This document shows, one piece after another, positions 46,773 through 57,729 of a DNA stretch of 64,000 bases. Source of the stretch: Lumbricus rubellus. Lineage: Eukaryota; Annelida; Clitellata; Crassiclitellata; Lumbricidae. Position numbers and translations under genes: made by a program. Location of the stretch: assembly GCA_945859605.1 (NCBI GenBank), contig OX243811.1:30963953-31027952 (forward strand). Reading direction: 5' to 3'. How positions within the stretch are numbered: position 1 is the first letter of the stretch; each line of letters opens with the position of its first letter. The notes under the pieces were generated by a model. It did no database searches. It saw only the letters and a list, made by a program, of their open reading frames with translations, and was not told the origin of the DNA.

Positions 46773-48596
46773 CAAAGACACGAGCACAATGCGAAGATGA
46801 AGACGACGACGAGATGCTATGCACCAAGATTTAGAACGGCTCTTGCGGTGCGCCGGTCGAGGACACAATTTGCGAAATCGTTCCTTGCGGTCGACAGTTG
46901 ATGATTTGGTGACCTTGCAGATCGAAGGCAATTCTAGATGACTGCGACGATTGCCAGTATGGATCGCTGGCAATAATATGATCCTAACGGAATGCTGAAT
47001 CCCTGCATGACATGACATGACATGCTCAGCAGTCAAAGGCTGTGGATGACTAAAGACGTTGATGTCTTCTGCGTTCAAAATCCTCCTTCCACAAGTACAA
47101 GTTCCGTATGGAATGACACTGAGGTCAGAAAAGAATTAATCGAGTAAATTACAACGTCTGAAAGTTGGAATATATAAAGCAAGGTTTGCACCAAAAGTGG
47201 AATTGAAGCCACAGAGTGCTACTTTATAGGGATGTTTCAGTTGGAGAAATTACTTGATTTTAACGTACGTAGGGAAAGTTGTTTGTACTAGAGGGTCACA
47301 AGGTATACGGTAAGTTCTGTGACAACAATGAATAGACTCAACAAAATTTTCCTATGAATAAAATTGAATATTAGGTCAACGAAAAATGATCTACCAAGAA
47401 TAAGCAAATTAACTATCGTCCATAACTTTTGCTCGCGTGCAGCAGACAAATTTACATAGAAATTCACCGAAATCTCAAACGTACAGAAATCAACAATTGA
47501 CTTCACGTTTCCTAATTCCCTACTTCCGTCTCATACGTCAAAACAGGTCAACCGAAAACCACAGCTCGTCCTTTGAAACAAATCACCCTTCTCCAACACG
47601 CTCAAGACAATAAATCTTCCGAGCCGCACTGTAACCCCAAGCGGCTTGCATTTTCCCATTCATCATTGTGCCATGAAACTCTCAGTTTTAAGAGACCGCC
47701 CCTTCATCGTGCGTGGTCCAACTCTGTTTCTGTCGATAACTTTTTGACCAAAACAGTAACAACGTGAGTTTTACGACAACGCAACGGTTCGGCCTTCAGT
47801 TTCACAATGTTTCCGATCCCTTACAAGTTTATTCCGATACCTTGTTCGTTCGAATGAATGTGAATGATCTTAGAATCGGTCTGCACAAACTCCCCACCTA
47901 ATCGGATTACTTTGCAGCACTCTGTTGACGTACATACGTCGAACGGCCTTCCCCTTCTGTATTCCCAAGGCTTTCTCGGAGTAGGTGAATGATCTGAAAA
48001 ATCCATTAGCTTTACGACGAGTTGAATGACTTAACTAATTATACCGGCCACAAGCCTCGCTCACGGCCCGGACACGGAAAAGCTTTTTGCCAAATGCACC
48101 TACAACTCGATTAGATTCAAAAGTGTCCTGGCCGGCGCATTTGATCCGTGACCCGGTCCGTCAGCTGTGTTTCATCTAAATCTTTAAATGGGAACCACCG
48201 TACGTCCCAGCGAGCATAACACCCGCAGCACATGTTATAAGATCAAAAATACCAGAGGAACCACAACCGAACGAATGCCAACACAGGCAACTTAAAAACT
48301 ACATAGAAAATATGTCTAAGCATTTTCTCTAAACAATTTCCAAACATGCATCAGGATAGGATATCGGAATCGACAGGCAGGCTGCAGAATTCAGTGTATG
48401 TGTACTTCAGCCTCAAAAGGGCCCATCTACGAAGAACAGCAAATGTTTCATAATTATCAATCACATAAATACCTACAATGCCCTACATATAATTTCGAGG
48501 CACGTGTTGGACATTGCTTAATAACACTGACAGCAAAGCGCAACATGTGAAATGTGAATCACAATTATTATTATTAAGGAAGTTTTACTAGTAGGC
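46773..48596. other. Gene-free stretch without recognisable features
   Basis: About 1.8 kb of ordinary sequence. A direct 'catgacatgacatgaca' run at 47006. No recognisable gene or element. Confidence 0.35.
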
Positions 48597-48895
48597 CTAT
48601 ATTGCAGTGGCGGCAACAGGGAAGAATAGGGAGGGGAACAAAACCCCTTAAAAAAGTGGTCAGGTTTTTTGTACCGAGAAAATGAAATAAAATTATGTTC
48701 ACGAGAGTTCAACCAAACGACTAAAAAAAGGTCGTCAGCTTATGGACTGGGAAAATGATTTAAACATTTTTCTTGGACCAAATGGCTGAAAAAAGTCGTA
48801 AGAAACTTAGGCGAATGAAAATGAAAAATGGAAAATTTCCTCTGGCTTCAGTCCTCCCCCAAAACTGAAATCCTGGCGCCGCCACTGCTATAGGG
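48597..48895. mobile_element. hAT-type MITE (283 bp), same family as 6.4 kb
   Basis: The element 48605-48887 starts CAGTGGCGGCAACAGGG and ends CCTGGCGCCGCCACTG. The interior has 'ggaccaaatggctgaaaaaa' and 'gtcgtaag', matching the 'gggccaaatgactaaaaaa' blocks in the 6379-6711 MITE. The flanks CTATATTG and CTATAGGG agree at 6 of 8 positions, an aged TSD. No coding capacity. Confidence 0.75.
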
Positions 48896-49100
48896 CTGTC
48901 AATCTTAAATGACCTTCCTTCATTTACTACATTTGACATGCAGTCAAACTTTGTTTCATTCTTTGCTATTGACAAATTGTAACCTTTTTCACTATAGTAT
49001 GCGTTGGTGTTTTCAAAGTGTGGGCATCTGTCTCTTGCCTGTATAGTTTATGTTACTTGCTTACTCACCTTTAACAGCAACTTGATTTTAAATGATTACA
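48896..49100. other. Gene-free stretch
   Basis: No recognisable feature. Confidence 0.3.
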
Positions 49101-49175
49101 GGTATTCATTCCTTCATTCATTCCTAGAATTTATATAGCGCCTCTTCAAAAGACCAACTCACAGTCATTGATTGA
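49101..49175 (-). mobile_element. Truncated SINE 3' tail with CATTC repeats
   Basis: The minus strand reads '...gagttggtcttttgaag' then 'aggcgctatataaa' and ends in a GAATGAATGAAGGAATG tail (plus 49106-49125). It matches the tail block of the SINE family. Confidence 0.6.
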
Positions 49176-49969
49176 TGTCTTGTCAATTGATTCCAATGAC
49201 ATAAAATTATTCTTAAAAATATAATAAGAAGGTATAAGAATAAGAAAACAGTTTCCGATGCAATCCGTGAGCCGCCATCCTCTCCTGCAGTAGGGGAGCG
49301 AGGTCAAAGAAGCACTCAGCATCGGAAGGAAGCGACCATCACAACGGAGGATGAGGATGAGGATGAGGACAGCTGGTGTCAATAATCCTATTAGATGGGG
49401 ATGGTTTCTTGACTGCACGACGACGACCAGCGACAGACGACAGACGGCGCTTCATCATCCATCCTTTTATGGCATCTGCCACACTATACATATAATACTG
49501 TCAGCTGCAGCGGTCATCTTCGCCACCACGATGCAAGGGGACGTCTGTCTCTTAATTAACATGTAAATGCTTCCCACTAACCAACCGTTGCCCATCTACG
49601 CATCCCCGACAGAAATGAAAGGTTCAGTCTACCCCAGACCACCCCCACCCCCCACAGACACACCCACCGCTACCCATGGTGAAGCTGTGCTAAGGTTAGC
49701 AGATTACGGGAACTAATCAGGAGACTTGGGAAGTCTGAAAATTGGATAAAAGATTCAAAGAGAAAAGCCCTAATGCAGTTCTCTTAAGCTGCTTTGCAAT
49801 TTACATACACAAAGACAACTTGCACATGAGGAGCACAAGGGGTGCTCTGCGTAATCATGGGGCAAAATCAAGAGACGAAAGAAGAGCACATGTGTAGTAA
49901 GATTTTAGTCAGAGTCCTAGCCTCATCCCTTCAAAGCTTTTTTCCTCATATACATATCATGCTGTGAGT
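49176..49969. other. Gene-free stretch without recognisable features
   Basis: A short GATGAG repeat at 49349-49367 and a poly-C patch at about 49638. No gene recognised. Confidence 0.35.
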
Positions 49970-50003
49970 GCACTTCCGGTTGTCTTTTGACAACCGGAAG
50001 TGC
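49970..50003. promoter_or_regulatory. Perfect 15-bp hairpin formed by two ETS-like motifs
   Basis: The stem GCACTTCCGGTTGTC (49970-49984), loop TTTT (49985-49988) and perfect complement GACAACCGGAAGTGC (49989-50003). Each arm contains ACCGGAAGTGC, which fits the ETS/GABP consensus CCGGAAGT, in inverted orientation. Such a hairpin could equally be the relic of a small palindromic insertion. No promoter or gene start is evident beside it. Confidence 0.5.
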
Positions 50004-50054
50004 TCAAAATAAATTAAAATATATATAAAGGTGTTTTATTTTCATAAAATTTTC

Positions 50055-50180
50055 ATGTTAAGATGCCTGGAGCTGACATGGGAGGAGGCGGAAGAACTGG
50101 CGATGGATAGAGACGAGTGGAGAAGATGCGTCGCCCGGTGTGCAGACATGCACAATTGCACAGGATGGACCAAGTTCTAA
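50055..50180 (+). pseudogene. 41-codon ORF resembling a retroelement RT C-terminus
   Basis: A short open frame from ATG at 50055 to TAA at 50178. It includes LTWEEAEELAMDRDEWRRCV and continues ARCADMHN...GWTKF. A tail of the form 'TW.EAE.LA.DR..WR..V.' closes many LINE reverse-transcriptase proteins (from family memory, not a search). The composition is far less random than its surroundings. No upstream RT motif is visible, so it would be a severely truncated copy or a terminal exon. GTAAGT follows the stop directly (50181-50186 region), so splicing is conceivable. Confidence 0.4.
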
Positions 50181-50618
50181 GTAAGTGCCTCTGAATAGCT
50201 AGTTAGGCTATTATTATCATTATACTCGTTTAATTGGTAACAAAAACTGATAGACATACATGTACTGATATCAGGTACAAAAAGCAGTTAATCAAATGGA
50301 ATATAGAAGATTGTCTATGTCCATGTCTATTGAATTTATCTTAGGATGAGAGTAGAAAAATTACAAAAACAATTACAAAAACTTTTAGTACTGTAGAGGT
50401 GCTTTATACAGACTCTAATATTATGATACAATTTACAAATAATAGAAGTCACAGTGAACAAGTCTCAAACAATTCTATCTCAGTTGATCAACTCAAAATG
50501 ATGGAGCAGATGCATATAAAATACTCACTGAATACCTGGAGTATAAATATGGCGTATTCCAAGAAGACAATGCACCCAACATACTTTGAAGAGACTCTGC
50601 ATGATCAAGACTTGTAGA
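50181..50618. other. Gene-free stretch
   Basis: Ordinary A+T-rich sequence. An open frame at 50399-50617 is unrecognised. Confidence 0.3.
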
Positions 50619-50815
50619 GCATGGTGGTGTAGTGGGCATGTTCGTTGCCTTGCAGTCCTAGGGTTGCAGGTTCGAATCCACCTCAAGTCACCTTGTAGAG
50701 ACCTTGGGCAAGTCTTTCACTTCAGCACTTCCGCGTGAAACTCTGATTCAGTGTCCGCGCTGTAGTCAGGGAGTGCTTCTGAGTAGTAATCTTGAAGGAA
50801 TAATAAGAGCACATA
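50619..50815 (+). mobile_element. tRNA-derived SINE, full-length copy
   Basis: The head 'tggtggtgtagtgggcatg' carries the A box and GGTTCGAATCC at 50669-50679 is a perfect B box, then 'acctcaagtcacc'. The body has 'cgtgaaactctgattcagtg', 'gctgtagtcagggag' and the tail 'cttctgagtagtaatcttga'. The third full copy of the family. Loss of the usual 'gcgctatataaat' terminus suggests mutation or slight 3' truncation. Confidence 0.85.
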
Positions 50816-51353
50816 CATAAATACTTTGCATAATCTGCATATTCTGCAAGGCCACAGACTACACTCTATACTTACAAGACATCAAAAGCTGGTTTACTTC
50901 AACAAAATCCATATGAGATAGTAAAGACTTTATAAAGAGGTGACTAGTCATGGTCTCAACCATTTGTACATAACCACATCTTAAAGTTTGCATTATGCTG
51001 CAGCCCAAGAATTTTAAGTTTTATGAGGCATAGAGTATTTGTTAGTCCTGCTAATTCTTTTTTACTTTCTAATTATTAGAACATTAAAACAGCAAGCTCT
51101 ACATAGGGTCTATTTAATCACATAAAATGCATACCGGGACATTTCATTGTCCTGGCAGACAGACAGGCTGAGGCTTGGATGTGGGACAATTCTGTCAATT
51201 ACAGGACCGTTGCGCACATTCTTATCAGTCAATAATTTTTCTGCACTCCACAGTAAACAGCCGATTCAAATGAGATCAGCCAGTACACAATCACGATGAC
51301 TCGTGTCAAGAAAATGGTTTGACAGGGGGCTATGTGGCCTAGCCATATCTAAC
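50816..51353. other. Gene-free stretch
   Basis: No recognisable feature. Confidence 0.3.
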
Positions 51354-51400
51354 TATTGATTGATTGATTGATTGACTGATTGATTGATTGATTGATTGAA
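51354..51400. repeat. (TTGA)n microsatellite
   Basis: About 11 ATTG/TTGA units with one C interruption. Confidence 0.95.
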
Positions 51401-51699
51401 CTATCCAACATCCTGGCAGAGTTGGCCATGAGTAAGGCAACATTTGAATGGTTGCAATCAAGAAATCAGAATTAGAGGCAAAAGGGTTACAAAACTGTGA
51501 TGTGCCAATTAAATTTTTTGGGCAAGCTCAGAAGCAGAGTTATAATGGAAAGGCAGCTCAACTTGACAAAGCAAGCAGCAAACAGGGCCTATTGTTTAAC
51601 AGGAATAAAGTGAAGATCATATGACAAGTGGTGCTACATTGAACAACAAAGAACAAAGGTAACCAGCTGTAACAGGCACATATTTTTTGTCCTTGTTCA
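51401..51699. other. Short gene-free stretch
   Basis: No recognisable feature. Confidence 0.3.
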
Positions 51700-52436
51700 A
51701 CAATAACTCGCCAACCACTCGCCAATCACTCACCAATCACACACCAATCACTCATTCACTAACCAATCACTCACCCATCACTCACCCATATCACTCACCA
51801 ATCACTCACCCATCACTCACCAATCACTCATTCACTCACCCATCACTCACCCATATCACTCACCAATCACTCACCAATCACTCGCCAATCACTCACCAAT
51901 CACACACCAATCACTCATTCACTAACCAATCACTCGCCAATCACTCACCAATCACACACCAATCACTCATTCACTAACCAATCACTCGCCAATCACTCAC
52001 CAATCACTCACCAATCACACACCAATCACTCATTCACTAACCAATCACTCGCCAATCACTCGCCAATCACTCACCAATCACACACCAATCACTCATTCAC
52101 TAACCAATCACTCACCAATCACTCGCCAATCACTCACCAATCACACACCAATCACTCATTCACTAACCAATCACTCACAAATCACTCACCATTCACTCAC
52201 CAATCACTCACCAATCACTCACTCACCAATCACTCACCAATCACTCACCAATCACTCACCAATCACTCACCAATCACTCACCAATCACTCACCAATCACT
52301 CACCAATCACTCACCAATCACTCACCAATCACTCACCAATCAATCACCAATCACTCACCAATCACTCACCAATCACTCACCAATCAATCACCAATCACTC
52401 ACCAATCATTCACCATTCACTCACCAATCACTGAAG
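51700..52436. repeat. 11-bp (ACCAATCACTC)n minisatellite with higher-order repeats
   Basis: About 740 bp. In the left two thirds (to ~52180) the 11-mers are organised in a higher-order unit of about 55-65 bp containing 'accaatcacacaccaatcac' and 'tcattcactaaccaatcac', repeated at about 51733, 51899, 51952, 52014, 52075 and 52136. The right third is a nearly uniform 11-mer. The plus strand is almost free of G. The open frame 51687-51977 is an artefact. Confidence 0.95.
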
Positions 52437-54318
52437 TTCTGAATATGCTGTAAAGAGATTTGGTCCAAACTGTCAAAAGAAGAAGGCATTGGTCCAGTTA
52501 TTGCATGACAGACCAGTGACATGCATGCAGCATGAAAGCTGCACGCAAATTATATGAAAAGGCAAGAATCAATGAATTCGAAATGAAATGTCGGCTGCAG
52601 ATTCATTGAGTATCGTAGACTTTAGTGAAGACAAATGAGTGACTCTTGAAGACTATATATATAGGCACAGAGGGGCAAATGAAAGATAGAGGCTAGAGCA
52701 GACTGCAGAGAGGAGGCCTACATGTACATAGAGACAAACTGCATGAGACAGAGAGATGGAGAGACATAGACAGATGTAGATAGAATATAGAGGGAAAGAG
52801 GGGGAGAGTGAGATGCTCTGCACAGACAGAGGTGCAGCCGGCAGAGAGAGAGAGACAGACAGACAGAGACAGACAAACAGAAACAAGGACAAAAACAGAG
52901 ACACAGAGAGAGAGAGCCAGACAGAGACATGGGCCAACAGAGAGTGACCATGCAGAGTAAGTGCTCTGACTTGTGGCGTGTGCTACAAAAGAGTGGAGAT
53001 TGCCTAGAAGTGGAAATCATTTGAAGCAAAAACTCCTGCATCCAAATTTCACGGAAGATCCAAGATGATGGGGATTAATATAAAGAAATCATGAACTGAA
53101 TCATTGCTCGACTAGTTTTATTGAACCAGACAAGAGACAGAAGCAGAAGAAACAAAAATTATTGTCCCCAGTGCCGCAGCCTGTATCCTCAGTTTGAGGA
53201 CAGTTGAATACAGTATGTTGCTTTACCTATGCTAATCATTTCCAAAACATTCTGCTTTGTGTATAAATTTCATGGCAGCATTAAATTTATTGTTTCGTCT
53301 TAATTAACTAATTAATTAACACTATCAAGTTCTACATTTGTTTTCTGGGTCTCTAAACAAAGAATTCAAAATCTACATGTAAAACACTGTTACATAAAGT
53401 GATTAAACATAAGTGGCAGCAAATAAATGTACTGCACCGTGTATAGATATAATATAGTTTCAGACCATTTGGGGTTATTTCCACTCAGTCCATTTACGCA
53501 TGTGGTGGATAAAAACGCCTTCCCAACATATGGCTTGTCCTCTGTAATGACTTTGCGTCAATGGGTCTGCATTGTATCTTTGTTCCACGCCCACCCTCAT
53601 ACAAATAGATATTTTGCTCTCGATCAATGCTTGCTGCGACTGCTGATGTGCCTCCTGCACAGGAAGTGTTCGGCTTTAGCATTCGGGTAATATCGGTCAG
53701 TCGCTGGTCATACGCAGAAGCTTTGGAATTTCCTACCCAGTTCAGTAAGTGTTCTGAGGTCACTCAGTCCAAAATTTAATATATATGCATCTCTCTCTCG
53801 CTGTGCATATACATGTATACTCACCCTAGTTTTAGTCTGGCTTCTGGTTTCTGTTTTATCAGACTTCTCCAATGCATTATGAATTTTAATGCTGATTTCG
53901 CTACAGTGACTGATGCCCTGGACATTATGATATTGCACATGAATCATTGTATTAGAGTCGATTAGCAGAAAGATATTAGACATTCTTAGTTCAACAGTCT
54001 AGTCCTGGACCAAGTAAAAACCTTCCATGGACCCACCACCATCGAGCGAGCATCCATCCAGGATGAAAAACATTATCCTGCTTCTCAATCTTCTTTCAGC
54101 ACAGTTTCTGTCCAGTTACTTTAGCCCCATCAGTCAAATTAGGCTGTAAAGTCTAAAATAAGGCAAATCACATGGGACACAATGATCGCTAGGTCTTCTA
54201 TGAATGCTGCAATTTAACTAAGCACCGTACATTTCACGCAGCACGATTTCTCACCCATGCAGAGTAAGAACAGTAAAGTAAATACTTGACGCCTGTCAAT
54301 CGCAACGAAGCTTGACGC
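52437..54318. other. Gene-free stretch without recognisable features
   Basis: A GACAGA-rich patch lies at 52845-52925. Open frames at 53427-53983 are unrecognised. No gene. Confidence 0.35.
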
Positions 54319-54353
54319 ACAGCAGCAGCGGCAGCAGCAGCAGTGGCAGCAGC

Positions 54354-54388
<35 letters not shown>

Positions 54389-54436
54389 CAGCAGCAGTAG
54401 CATCAGCAGCAGCAGCATCAGCAGCGGCAGCAATGG
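54319..54436. repeat. (CAG)n with CGG/CAT/TAG interruptions, ~115 bp
   Basis: The longest triplet tract in the window. The plus frame reads poly-Ser, the minus frame poly-Ala. Confidence 0.95.
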
Positions 54437-54985
54437 CTGGATCGTTCAACCATACGACAGATCTGCTGCAAACCCGGATATACCTGTGATGACAAATCTA
54501 CCGACCGGCTGTCAACTGCGATTGCTTCAGCATGACGCATTGCTATAGGTTCACACGGGTCTCGTCCGTCCGTCCGTCGGTCCGTCGGCCGAGCGCCGCC
54601 GTCCGCGGCTTACACTCAGCTGCGACCCCGTGGACAAAATCGTACGCGGCATTTCCGCTGTCGCAGTCTCCTCGACAATTTTCTTCGCTACTACCGCTCG
54701 CTGGCTCCTTGCACCGCCGCCTCCACAGCCTCCGCCATCTCCAATGCGATTTCCATACGTCGCAACACTGACCAATTAATCACGGGATTATAACTGGCAG
54801 GTGCTCTTCGCTGCTCCACAGTCCCAGCAACAGTCGACCCATTACGTCGGCTCTTTTCCGAACAAGGCATCGGCGGTGACGGCGTGGTGACGGCGGTGGT
54901 GGTGACGGCGGTGGTGGTGACGGCGGTGGGATATATCTACAAAGGACTTAGAGGCAGCGGCGGCGGCGGCGACGATCCGCACTAG
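54437..54985. promoter_or_regulatory. CpG-rich segment with (CGTC)n and (GGT GAC GGC)n
   Basis: High CpG density from about 54560 to 54980: CGTC repeats at 54567-54590 and GGTGGTGGTGACGGC-type repeats at 54866-54935, then GGCGGCGGCGGC. Open frames here (54532-54771, 54551-54775) lack recognisable domains. Possibly an unmethylated promoter-like island, possibly only repeat-driven. Confidence 0.3.
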
Positions 54986-56574
54986 GCCTAATCTGGTCTG
55001 ATTGAAAACCACTCAGACTGCACGACAATGTAAATCAAATCCAAGTCATTCCTTAGCACTGCAGACTGTAGTACAGTAGCAGGGTCAGCTAGGAAAAGCT
55101 GAGATATCCTAAACGGAGTGGCCGTCATGTAAATTGGTACCGGAGCAAATTGAGACTAATTTGCGGAAGTGCATGTCTACGGTGTAGCCTGTCTAAATTC
55201 GCCTCCCCCCGCCCAAACGTTTGTGAAAACGTCGCAGGAGTATATTTCTTCAGCAAGTTCAGCAGGCTCAAAAACTTTGGCGTTTCACCTCTGCTGCAGA
55301 GGTTCGACATTCTGGGTATAATGATCTATATAGGCCTAATAATAATATATAATGTCCACTTCATTCTTCAAACAGATTTGATCTTCTAGTTCCTCATACT
55401 AGAACAGCTTATGACTCAATGCACATCCTTTACATCAATTGGTCCTCCTCTTTGCGGTGCACTGTCCCCATCTACTCGATCTCAACTTCTGGCTGGTAAT
55501 CCCTCCTCCTCATTTCTCAAAACATATTTCTTCTCTCATGGCCTTGGACACTGGGAGCTCCTATGAACGGTTCACCCTACCAGAGACACTTTATAAATGT
55601 TTTAATACAATACAGATAAGGATGGATATTGGAAATCCAAAAAAGCGGCCTCGTGACTCACCTATGCCATGCTGCAAAATTTCGATAGACTGCACAGCTC
55701 AAATGCAGAAATGATTACCGTCCAATGGCAAGAAAGGAACACGGAACAACTTTGTGGTAGGCCTAAATACGATGGTAGACAATGTCACTGAAAAACTGCA
55801 TGCCACCTCTATATGTGCTGAACTATACAACTGACATCGGTATATGAGCTGAACTCATCAAAGAGTCTGAATTTACTATTCTTTAATGATCAGAATGGAT
55901 TTTCAAGTGATGGATTTTCAAGCATACTTTTAAAGCGTAGGGAAACTTTGCATCATCATCATCATCAGCAGTACGTGATGTCATGACCAGCACAATGTGC
56001 ATTGGTCAGCTGTACTTAGCAGACACATATTAAGTCCTCGACTCCTGTCCTATCAATCCGCCGCCACTGCCATGGGAGTACTCCACTTGATCTTTCCAAA
56101 CGGAAAGGACAGTAACATGGAAATGAAGAGGAAGTCAAAATAGTAATAAAACGTGTCCTCACCTAAGACAAATAATTCGTTTCCTGTGCAGTCCCTGCTG
56201 CCATTAACCCTCGATCCGCTGCCGATGGCATCACTTCAAAAGACTGACCCAACACTGACCAATTATGTGGTGTATGTGAACTATATGACCGCGTCATGAC
56301 CTGTCTCTGAAGCCTCGGGATTCCAGAGGCAGAGAGTATAGACAAACATCGAATACACTTCAGAGTCGTTAGCTTTCAAAATGGACCATAAAACTATTTG
56401 CCTGTAAGGAGAACCGTAAACCTATCCGGCATAGATAGCACAGGCATGAACTGAAAATCCCACCTACTCTGCCAGACAAGCTAATCAGACCTAACCCATA
56501 AATATCCACCGCCGCTGATTACTACGTAGGAAAATAAGAACACCGTAGAATGCACCTGGACCCACGGATCCCTT
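54986..56574. other. Gene-free stretch, possible faint LINE relic
   Basis: Around 55385-55560 one plus frame gives a string with 'SSSFLKTYFFSHG', loosely like the tail of CR1/L2 reverse transcriptases (…SFKxxLKTxLF…). A CAT repeat lies at 55952-55968. No gene is supported. Confidence 0.3.
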
Positions 56575-56760
56575 CCGCCCCACCCTCCCCCCCCGCGGGG
56601 TCAAGGCGATGGGAGGCCGAGTGGTACACACGTCGGCCTTTCACCTCCACGACCGGGGTTCAACACCCGCTGTGGATTATTGACTGCATGGGTCGGTCAT
56701 CTGCCAAAGCTGGAAACCAGCATGACGCCCATCTTTCATAAGGAGTGCATGCCTTCCATA
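56575..56760 (+). mobile_element. Possible tRNA-derived SINE of another family
   Basis: 'gatgggaggccgagtggtac' resembles a tRNA D-arm/A box, and GGGTTCAACACCC at 56657-56669 a T-arm/B box at near-normal tRNA spacing. Then follow 'gctgtggattattgactgc' and a non-tRNA body to about 56760. The head is too mismatched for a functional tRNA gene. Only one copy is seen. Confidence 0.5.
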
Positions 56761-57729
56761 CACAATCCGAATCATTCATAACGTGTACACTGTACACTGT
56801 ACATGGAAGTCTGTTAAACATCATGTGGACAGATGCCTATGATGACGTCTCAACCAGACATTGAAAAGGATGTCAGACAATGGAGTCAGATATCCAATAC
56901 GCACTAAAGAACAACTGTGTGCTAAAGCAAGATATTTTTTGTCTAGGAAAAAGCCCTACACTGACATGTATAGGCCTACGCAGTCTGCCAGTAAAACGTA
57001 TTACGGATAATTAGTCGAGTTGAATTGTACAGTTGTACACCTTTAGCTGTTTCCTCACACTATCAGTGACTTGAGAAGTTGAGAGGTGAAACCAAAAGAA
57101 TGGGCATCGGCAAATTATCTTTTATTTTAAGAGACACTACATAAATATCTCGATCAGCTCACAGCCACAAGATCAGAATGTAGGTCTCTATTTAGCTCTC
57201 CATTGCCTAATTCAGGCAAGATCAATCAGATCTCCAGTTCTGATCATTCAAACTGATTGTCAGTCTGCAACTGGACAGATATGTCCTAACGACACAGGAA
57301 ATTCAGTCACGTATATTTTTTGCTATAATCAAATCATGCAATATTATTTATTTACTGTGTCATCACTGACCTGATTACTAGGTCTACATGGCTTTGGAGC
57401 GTCATCACTTTACGCCTTGTACATCAATATTAGGCACTCTCATGGTATAAATTACTAATTATAATCATAACCTATAATTAAATCATGCAAAACTGATTTT
57501 TTTTCAGCACAACATTTTCTGTGCAGTGCTACTGAGTGTTTATATATATAAATGCCTAGAAATACACATAAAATTATCGAAATCTACATATGTTACCCGT
57601 AAAGGGCTTGATCAATCGCTAAACAATTTACATGACAGATTCTAAAAACCATGATCAATGCAGTGGAAAGGAAAAATCTGCAAAATAAAATGTTGTTTAG
57701 AGTTTAATCATTTTATTTGCATTTTTATT
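56761..57729. other. Gene-free stretch
   Basis: Contains a small GTACACT repeat (56782-56802) and AT-rich sequence. No recognisable gene. Confidence 0.35.

Noticed and set aside
46371..47078. 235-codon minus-strand frame
   Set aside because: It spans a CAG/CTG tract (poly-Leu) and otherwise has no recognisable domain.
51700..52436. CRISPR-like or coding repeat array
   Set aside because: A pure 11-mer minisatellite with higher-order structure; no spacers and no cas-like genes.
55385..55620. LINE reverse-transcriptase C-terminal relic
   Set aside because: Only a loose F-L-K-T-Y-F-F pattern in one frame with a nearby stop; not strong enough without a search. Similar weak patterns at 1640-1900 and 3155-3200 were left out for the same reason.
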